Shown: positions 58,718 to 64,000 of the stretch, in pieces | Layout of the letters: each line of letters opens with the position of its first letter | Numbering within the stretch: the stretch's first letter is position 1 | Assembly: GCF_014962245.1 (NCBI RefSeq) | Contig: NZ_CP063144.1 | Span: 548,582 to 612,581 of the forward strand | From: Thermosphaera aggregans | GTDB lineage: Archaea > Thermoproteota > Thermoprotei_A > Sulfolobales > Desulfurococcaceae | Length of the DNA: 64,000 nt | Direction: 5' to 3' | The notes under the pieces: model-generated | The model's database searches: none | The model's input: the letters and a program-made list of their open reading frames with translations, nothing else | What the model was told of the DNA's origin: nothing | Position numbers and translations under genes: made by a program

Positions 58718-59446
58718 CTAGGGTTGCACGGTGAAGTAAATCCTCTTCTTATTCTTCCCCTTGTTCTCAATCCTTAGGAGAACGATCTCACCTATCTCCA
58801 ACGTATTCCTCACGTGAGGACCGCCATCTGCCTGCACGTCAACCCCAGGTATCTCAACTATTCTAAGCCTATCCACGGAGGGCGGCATTTTAGCAGCCAG
58901 CTTCACCACGCCAGGTATCTTCAGCGCATCCTCTCGTGGTAGCCAGTAGATTCTTACCTCCAGAGCCTGTTTAACAATCTCGTTCGCTTTTTCAACAGCC
59001 TTTAGGAATGCTTCTCTGTCAAAAACCTCCATGCTGTAGTCATCGTACCCGTATTCCTCGGAGATGTTTCCGCCGGTTATAAGGGCGTTGTAGTCTCTGT
59101 ACATTATAGCCGATAATATGTGTGCAGCTGTGTGAAGCCTCATCAACCTGTATCGCCTATTCCAGTTAAGCTTCAACCACACCTTGACTCCTACGGGAGC
59201 ATCCACTCCTTTTTCAAGCTCGTGGATCAATAATCCTGAATCCTTGTCATAATATACGTTTACCACTGGGATTTCAAGCCCTTTGAGAACAACCCATCCC
59301 GTGTCATTATCAACACCACCGCTCTTGGGATGAAAGATTGTCTTATCCAGGATGAGCTTGTTTGGAAGAGTCTTGAGGACTGTGGCCTCCAACTCTCTCA
59401 GATAAGAATCATGCTGGTAAACCAGTTCCGTCAAACTCTGCACCAC
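58718..59446 (-). CDS. alaX: Alanyl-tRNA editing protein AlaX
   Basis: A 242-residue free-standing editing domain that removes serine (or glycine) from mischarged tRNA-Ala. Zn ligands: LHTAAHIL supplies the HxxxH pair, and QADGGPHVRN supplies the third His; the position that is usually Cys in related AlaRS domains (CGGxH) is Asp here. The N-terminal beta barrel contains FHPKSGGVDNDTG, the GG motif that contacts tRNA or substrate. Length suggests the medium AlaX-M form. First of three tightly spaced genes. Confidence 0.9.
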   Translation of the reverse strand: MVQSLTELVYQHDSYLRELEATVLKTLPNKLILDKTIFHPKSGGVDNDTGWVVLKGLEIPVVNVYYDKDSGLLIHELEKGVDAPVGVKVWLKLNWNRRYRLMRLHTAAHILSAIMYRDYNALITGGNISEEYGYDDYSMEVFDREAFLKAVEKANEIVKQALEVRIYWLPREDALKIPGVVKLAAKMPPSVDRLRIVEIPGVDVQADGGPHVRNTLEIGEIVLLRIENKGKNKKRIYFTVQP

Positions 59447-59486
59447 TGTGAGTTATTATCTCGCCGGAGAATATTTAACTTAATAA

Positions 59487-59573
59487 TAGCCGGGCGGGGA
59501 TTCGAACCCCGGTCGCGGGGTATCTTCCGAGCGGACCAAAGCCCCGCATCCTTGGCCGCTAGACGACCCGGCT
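59487..59573 (-). tRNA. tRNA-Gln (TTG) with intron
   Basis: Read on the minus strand: acceptor AGCCGGG (from 59573) pairs with CCCGGCT, discriminator A. The anticodon stem CGGGG/CCCCG encloses CTTTGG, a 14-nt intron (59522-59535) and A38; anticodon TTG, intron at 37/38. The A1-U72 pair and the 4-nt variable loop are typical of archaeal tRNA-Gln. T-arm CGGGG-TTCGAAT-CCCCG. Confidence 0.9.
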
Positions 59574-59674
59574 ATCAATAGAAGTATATTTCCAGAGGGA
59601 TTTTTAACCTTCATTACTTAGGAGGCTGATTTAAAAACTTTTTCAACGAGGCATTTTTTAAGTATTTCTAAAAA

Positions 59675-59682
59675 TTTATAAG
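59675..59682 (+). promoter_or_regulatory. TATA box and BRE of the TFB gene
   Basis: TTTATAAG (59675-59682) preceded by a purine-rich BRE-like CTAAAAA. It lies 38 nt before the TFB start codon, predicting a transcript start near 59706 and a leader of about 14 nt. This is one of the clearest core promoters in the window. Confidence 0.6.
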
Positions 59683-59719
59683 GGGATTATTTCAAAGATT
59701 TAAAGGCTGGTGTTTCCTT

Positions 59720-60670
59720 ATGGAGGATACCCATGTTGAGAATACTTCTGTAGAAACAGGCAAGGAGTCGAAGCCGAAGCCACCGTGCCCGCATGAGAAA
59801 CTAGTGTACGATAGTGAGCACGGGGAGTATGTTTGCCTGGAAACAGGCGAGGTTGTTGAGGAGAAAATAATAGATGAGAGGCCGGAGTGGAGGGCCTTCA
59901 CCCCGGAGGAGCGGGGTAGGAGAGCTAGGACTGGAGGACCATTAACCACTACTGTTCACGACATGGGGTTTGCAACCGCTATCGACTACTCTAACAAGGA
60001 TGCTGCGGGCAGGAAGCTTATGGGTAAGAGGCAGGAGTTGATAAAGCTTAGGAAGTGGCAGGCTAGGACGAGGATACTCACAAGCATGGATAGGAATTTG
60101 GCGCAGGCAATGAACGAGCTGGAGAGACTGGGAGACTTGTTGAACCTTCCATCACACGTTAAGGAGGAAGCTGCTAGAATATACAGGGAGGCGGTTGAGA
60201 AAGGGCTTGTAAGGGGGAGAAGCATTGAGAGCGTGATAGCTGCAGCTGTTTACGTTGCGTGCAGGGAGCTGAAGGTTCCGAGATCGCTTGATGAAGTGTC
60301 AAGGCATACCCGTATAGGGAGGAAGGATATTGCAAGATGCTACAGGCTACTTCTCAGGGAGCTGGATATTAAAGTAGGCACCACCGACCCTGTCGACTAC
60401 GTTCCTAGAATAGTTCACGCACTAGGGTTGCCGGGCACTGTTGTTAAGAGAGCTGTCGAGCTCTTAAACGTGGCAAGGGAGCACGGGGTCACAGGGGGCA
60501 AGGATCCCGCTGGGCTTGCGGCTGCGGCTGTTTACGTGGCAGCCCTGGAGGTTGGCGAGAAGAGGACTCAGAAAGAGGTAGCCCATGTCGCAGGAGTTAC
60601 TGAGGTAACGGTGAGGAACAGGTATAAGGAGCTGGCGAAAATTTTTGGTTTAGACGCAAACGCTGTTTGA
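59720..60670 (+). CDS. tfb: Transcription initiation factor TFB
   Basis: A 316-residue archaeal TFIIB homologue that bridges TBP-TATA to RNA polymerase. The N-terminal ribbon is degenerate: CPHE (23-26) and CLET (39-42) keep only one Cys of each usual CxxC pair, so metal binding would need His25 or other ligands; I believe crenarchaeal TFBs commonly look like this. The B-reader/linker follows ([24 protein letters not shown]). Two cyclin repeats (about 115-210 and 215-305) complete it, with an HTH near the end ([21 protein letters not shown]) that contacts the BRE. ATG start. Confidence 0.97.
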   Translation: MEDTHVENTSVETGKESKPKPPCPHEKLVYDSEHGEYVCLETGEVVEEKIIDERPEWRAFTPEERGRRARTGGPLTTTVHDMGFATAIDYSNKDAAGRKLMGKRQELIKLRKWQARTRILTSMDRNLAQAMNELERLGDLLNLPSHVKEEAARIYREAVEKGLVRGRSIESVIAAAVYVACRELKVPRSLDEVSRHTRIGRKDIARCYRLLLRELDIKVGTTDPVDYVPRIVHALGLPGTVVKRAVELLNVAREHGVTGGKDPAGLAAAAVYVAALEVGEKRTQKEVAHVAGVTEVTVRNRYKELAKIFGLDANAV

Positions 60671-60677
60671 TAGCGGG

Positions 60678-61007
60678 CTAGTCCAGTATCAAAATGTTTT
60701 CAGGCTGGAAGCCAAACTCGTCAATCAATATTTGTTTAACCTTGTGCCTATGATCTCCTTGAAGCTCGATCCTGCCTTCTTTGAAGGTTCCGCCAGTAGC
60801 TAGCTTTGTCTTAAGGGTTTTAGCGATTTGTTTTAAAAGATTCTTATCGTCTGGAAGCCCTTCTATTATTGTTACTTCCTTGCCAAACTTCCTCTCGTCA
60901 AGCCTTATCTTGATAACCTGTTGCTCTATGGATAGCTGCTCGCACAGCTCCGGAGGAAGTCCACCGCAGAGAGACTCGTCCAGGCTCGAATACATCACCA
61001 TATCCAA
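60678..61007 (-). CDS. SUI1/eIF1-family translation factor (aIF1)
   Basis: A protein of 105-109 residues of the SUI1 family. The family core is visible: KEVTIIEGLPDD, KQIAKTLKTKLATGGTFKEGRIELQGDHRHKV with the GGxxK-like loop, and the hydrophobic end FQPENILILD. It helps select the start codon on the small subunit. The N-terminus is uncertain (TTG 61007, ATG 61001 or ATG 60995). It is convergent with TFB, 7 nt apart. Confidence 0.92.
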   Translation of the reverse strand: MDMVMYSSLDESLCGGLPPELCEQLSIEQQVIKIRLDERKFGKEVTIIEGLPDDKNLLKQIAKTLKTKLATGGTFKEGRIELQGDHRHKVKQILIDEFGFQPENILILD

Positions 61008-61097
61008 CCTGTACCTGTTTGTGTCTATAATAATTATCTAGCACTCCCTTAAAAATTTATAATTAGGATAACGGCTTGGATTAGGTTGGGTGAGGCT

Positions 61098-61247
61098 ATG
61101 GTAAAATACAGATGTGGTAGATGCGGCCACGTGTTCGACCCGGAGGAGATGAAGGTTTTCGGCAGAGGCAAGGTCAAGTGTCCCAGGTGCACCTACGAGA
61201 TAGTTTATAAATTGGCTAAGCCTTACAGGCTTGTCAAAGCTATTTAG
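61098..61247 (+). CDS. rpoP: DNA-directed RNA polymerase subunit P (Rpb12-like)
   Basis: A 49-residue zinc protein. CGRC at 6-9 and CPRC at 28-31 form the zinc site, and the basic end KPYRLVKAI is typical. ATG at 61098 with GGGTGAGG 3-5 nt upstream. RpoP stabilises the polymerase assembly platform and open complex. A TATA-like TTTATAATT sits about 35 nt before the start. The last 8 nt overlap the convergent agmatinase gene. Confidence 0.95.
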   Translation: MVKYRCGRCGHVFDPEEMKVFGRGKVKCPRCTYEIVYKLAKPYRLVKAI

Positions 61248-62136
61248 CAATTCTAATAGATTTATCCATCGCCATTACTTCTAGGATGATTTTCCCGGCC
61301 AGCGCGCTTGTAACATCGTTAACGTCCACTAACGGGTTAACCTCGACCAGGTCGAAGCCCATCACCCTGCTTCCGGACTCGAATATTTTCTTGATAACTC
61401 GTAGAAGTGTGAAGGGGTCCATGCCTAGCGGCTCAGGGTTTCCAACCCCTGGAGCGTAGGCTGGGTCTACAACATCGATGTCCAGGCTGATATAGGTTCG
61501 GCCAAGGTTTTTAAACTCCTTACTCACCGTTTCCAGATCCTTCAAGTCCAGGATGTTTAGCATTCTCAACCCGGAAGCTCTTACATAGTCGAGCTCATCC
61601 TTACTATAAGCTCTCGACCCGATGTGCAGTACGTTTAAATCCAATTCTTCAACAACTCTTCTTAGGAAGGTTGCATGGTTGTATCTCGAGTTTAAATACT
61701 CGTTCCTAAGATCCAGGTGGGCGTCGAAAACCACTAGCGTGTCAACGTCTTTGCCGAACGCTTTCATTATAGGGTATGTGATAAGGTGTTCTCCCCCTAT
61801 GAATATTGGGAGGGTATTCGGGTAAAGGCTTCGAATCTCTCTCGCAGCATCCTCGATTATTCTCAAACCCTCTTTAACGTCTCCTGGTGGAAGAACCAGG
61901 TTTCCAATATCATTGATCCTCTCATCCTCAAGGATCAGCCCTGTTAAGATGCTGTAGAATTCAAGGTTGCAGGATGTAGACCTCACAGCATCGGGCGCGA
62001 AACGGGTTCCCGGCTTATAGGTAGTGGTAGAGTCGAAAGGAATTCCTAGCAGGCTCCACCCTGAATGAGCCTTTGGAAGGCATGCGAAGCTAATGGTTTC
62101 CTGTGCCAGCAGCTCTAACACTCCCATTTCAAACAC
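61240..62136 (-). CDS. speB: Agmatinase (ureohydrolase family)
   Basis: A 295-298 residue ureohydrolase that cleaves agmatine to putrescine and urea. Manganese motifs: FIGGEHLITYP, VVFDAHLDLRNEY (DAHxD) and YISLDIDVVDPAYAPG (SxDxDxxDP); EVNPLVDVNDVTSALA closes the site. The first motif has Glu where many agmatinases have Asp (GGDH). GTG 62136 is the longest start; ATG 62127 with GGTG upstream may be the real one. Archaea make polyamines from arginine through agmatine, so this fits core metabolism. Convergent with rpoP. Confidence 0.92.
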   Translation of the reverse strand: MFEMGVLELLAQETISFACLPKAHSGWSLLGIPFDSTTTYKPGTRFAPDAVRSTSCNLEFYSILTGLILEDERINDIGNLVLPPGDVKEGLRIIEDAAREIRSLYPNTLPIFIGGEHLITYPIMKAFGKDVDTLVVFDAHLDLRNEYLNSRYNHATFLRRVVEELDLNVLHIGSRAYSKDELDYVRASGLRMLNILDLKDLETVSKEFKNLGRTYISLDIDVVDPAYAPGVGNPEPLGMDPFTLLRVIKKIFESGSRVMGFDLVEVNPLVDVNDVTSALAGKIILEVMAMDKSIRIAK

Positions 62137-62200
62137 CGCCTGCTATAAATGCTTATATAAAGTTAATTAAATTATCATTCCGTAATTAGAGGGGGGTTTA

Positions 62201-63946
62201 GTGAGCAGTAGTGAAGAGATTTATGACGCAGTAATGGATCTTGCAAGGAGAAGAGGCTTCTTCTGGGGTTCTTTCGAAATATACGGGGGAGTTGCCGGTT
62301 TCTACGATTACGGCCCTCTCGGTGTTTTACTTAAGAGGAGGATCCAGGATTTATGGCTGAAGCATTTCGTCTACTCAAACGACATGGTTGTGGAAGTGGA
62401 GACCCCTATTATTAATCCTAGAGTCGTATTCAAGGCCAGCGGGCACGAGGAAAGCTTCACAGACCCGGTTACCGAGTGTTTAAAGTGTGGAAGGATCTAC
62501 AGGGTTGACCATCTTCTCAAGGAGGTTCTCGGGGTAGAAGCAGAGGGGTTGTCTCCTGAGGAATACAAAAAGATTATTGTCGAGAGAAACGTTAAATGCC
62601 CAGTATGTAATGGAGAGCTGGCCGAGCCCTCTTACACGCTTCTACTGTTTAAAACAGAGATAGGACCCTACAAGGGCTCACTGGGTTATTTAAGGCCGGA
62701 GAACGCCCAGGGCATGTTCGTGAATTTCGCTAATGTTCTAAGAATAACCAGGAATAAGCTACCTTTAGGCATTGCTCAGGTGGGGAGGGTTGCGAGGAAT
62801 GAGATATCGCCGAGGCAGGGCTTACTCAGGCTGAGAGAGTTCACCATTATGGAGATAGAGTTCTTTTTCGACCCTGAAACCGTTGCCGAGGATATTCGCG
62901 AATACCTGTCTCAAGACATCCTTGATGAAAAACTGAATGTTCTGACAGCGGAGGACAGGGAGAAAGGGGTTTCGGAACCTAGGACGTACACTGTTAGAGA
63001 GCTTATAGAAAACGGCGTAGTGAAGACTCCATGGCTTGCTTTATGGATGGGTGTTGGAAGCAGGTTCCTAAGGGATATTGGAATAGATCCCGCGAGAACA
63101 AGGTTTATCGAGAAGCTTCCAAAAGAGAGAGCACACTACTCTGCGCAAACATTTGACCAGGAGGTTAAGACCGAGAAGTATGGGTGGATCGAGGTAGCAG
63201 GCTACGCCTACAGGACCACGTACGACCTGGAGAGACACATAATGTTCAGTAATGCAGACCTAACCTTTTTCAAACGGTTCGAGAAGCCTATGGAGAAGAC
63301 GGTGAGAAAGGCTTTTCCAAACGTTTCAAAAATACGTGAAGCCTTCGGAGACAAGTACTCCGAGTTCATGAAGAAGCTGTCAGAGAAGCGGCCTTCAGAA
63401 CTTTACGAGGAGCTTGAGAAGGCAGGCTTCATAGAGGTTAATGGTTCAAGGCTGGGCAAGGAGTTCTTCACGTTTAAAGAGGAGGTTGAGAAAATCCACG
63501 GAGTCAAGATAATCCCCCATGTGGTTGAACCATCGTTCGGTCTGGAAAGGCTTCTCTACGTTGTGCTGGAAAACAACCTCAAGATAAGGGAGGAGAAAAC
63601 CGTTCTAACCCTCCCACCGCAAATAGCTCCATACCATGTAGCGGTTTTCCCGTTGGTGACTGGTTCGAGACCCGAACATAAGAAAATCGTGGAGTTAGCG
63701 AGGAAAGTATACTGGGATCTCGTCAGGGCAGGCTTCAACTGTATTTACGACGACGACGGCAGTATTGGGAGGAGGTATGCAAGGGTTGATGAGATAGGAG
63801 TTCCCTTGGCGATAACTGTGGACTACCAGAGCATTGAAGACAACACTGTAACAGTGAGGGACAGGGATACTACTCAGCAAGAGAGAGTTCATTTAAACGA
63901 CTTGAAGAAACACCTGGCCGAGAAGCTTGGGATCACTGTTTTTTAA
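62201..63946 (+). CDS. glyS: Glycyl-tRNA synthetase
   Basis: Class II alpha-type (dimeric) synthetase, 581 residues, charging tRNA-Gly. Motif 2 region QVGRVARNEISPRQGLLRLREF and motif 3 HVVEPSFGLERLLYVV are present, along with LRPENAQGMFVNF. A zinc-knuckle insertion has CLKC and CPVC. The C-terminal anticodon-binding domain begins near residue 470 (PPQIAPYHVAVFPL). GTG start at 62201, with GAGGGGGG 6-7 nt upstream. A TATA-like TTATATAAAG lies about 40 nt before. Complete within the window. Confidence 0.97.
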   Translation: MSSSEEIYDAVMDLARRRGFFWGSFEIYGGVAGFYDYGPLGVLLKRRIQDLWLKHFVYSNDMVVEVETPIINPRVVFKASGHEESFTDPVTECLKCGRIYRVDHLLKEVLGVEAEGLSPEEYKKIIVERNVKCPVCNGELAEPSYTLLLFKTEIGPYKGSLGYLRPENAQGMFVNFANVLRITRNKLPLGIAQVGRVARNEISPRQGLLRLREFTIMEIEFFFDPETVAEDIREYLSQDILDEKLNVLTAEDREKGVSEPRTYTVRELIENGVVKTPWLALWMGVGSRFLRDIGIDPARTRFIEKLPKERAHYSAQTFDQEVKTEKYGWIEVAGYAYRTTYDLERHIMFSNADLTFFKRFEKPMEKTVRKAFPNVSKIREAFGDKYSEFMKKLSEKRPSELYEELEKAGFIEVNGSRLGKEFFTFKEEVEKIHGVKIIPHVVEPSFGLERLLYVVLENNLKIREEKTVLTLPPQIAPYHVAVFPLVTGSRPEHKKIVELARKVYWDLVRAGFNCIYDDDGSIGRRYARVDEIGVPLAITVDYQSIEDNTVTVRDRDTTQQERVHLNDLKKHLAEKLGITVF

Positions 63947-64000
63947 CCAGCATAATCTAAAACTAAGATATGACATATATAATTATGGTGGAATCCGATG

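Overview
The window is a gene-dense segment of a hyperthermophilic crenarchaeal chromosome, most likely Desulfurococcaceae (Thermosphaera/Desulfurococcus-like). The domain call rests on aRF1, TFB, RpoP, L44e, S27e, CDP-archaeol synthase, FAU-1, GGTG-type ribosome binding sites, many GTG/TTG starts, and tRNA genes with introns. A beta-glycosidase fragment at 11.9-12.4 kb reads very like the Thermosphaera/Sulfolobus GH1 enzymes as remembered; no search was run. No insertion sequence, CRISPR array or rRNA gene was seen.

Layout. 1-11.6 kb is housekeeping: a threonine-degradation pair (kbl-tdh), small regulators, a B12-binding radical SAM protein, HAD and TatD hydrolases, a C/D box sRNA candidate, a flippase-like membrane protein, aRF1, a structured-RNA candidate between convergent genes, and an AbrB-PhoU regulator. 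11.8-20 kb is a carbohydrate locus: tRNA-Cys, a deletion scar joining an MFS transporter N-terminus to a GH1 C-terminus, then a divergent sugar ABC transporter (binding protein on one side; two permeases and two different ATPases on the other) and a sugar-type oxidoreductase. 20-26 kb is an operon for a BMP/NupA-type ABC importer ending in a fucose/arabinose-isomerase-like protein.

26-36 kb holds tRNA-Met and tRNA-His (both with introns), a DMT transporter, a fused ferritin-encapsulin shell protein, a PiT phosphate transporter with its DUF47 partner, tRNA-Thr, an IMPase-family phosphatase and an M24 peptidase. 36.6-39.6 kb is a serine cluster: class V aminotransferase, SerA-type dehydrogenase and a SerK-like free-serine kinase. 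An initiator tRNA-Met with two non-canonical introns follows, then a large cell-surface PHP-domain hydrolase. 45.8-51.1 kb is a six-gene overlapping operon centred on the archaeal mevalonate pathway (both AcnX-type phosphomevalonate dehydratase subunits plus the UbiD-like decarboxylase) with a Clp1/Grc3 kinase and dTMP kinase. 51.2-64 kb returns to information processing and core metabolism: RecA-like ATPase, carS, rpl44e-rps27e, pyrG, AlaX, TFB, SUI1, RpoP, agmatinase and glycyl-tRNA synthetase.

Main points for a second look: the sugar ABC ATPases carry complementary motif losses that predict one dead and one live ATP site; the encapsulin carries its ferritin cargo on the same chain; initiator tRNA has introns in the anticodon stem and T-loop inside an extra 9-bp stem; several small RNA genes are predicted from box motifs or folding; and the glycosidase/transporter scar shows recent loss of a sugar pathway beside an intact importer.
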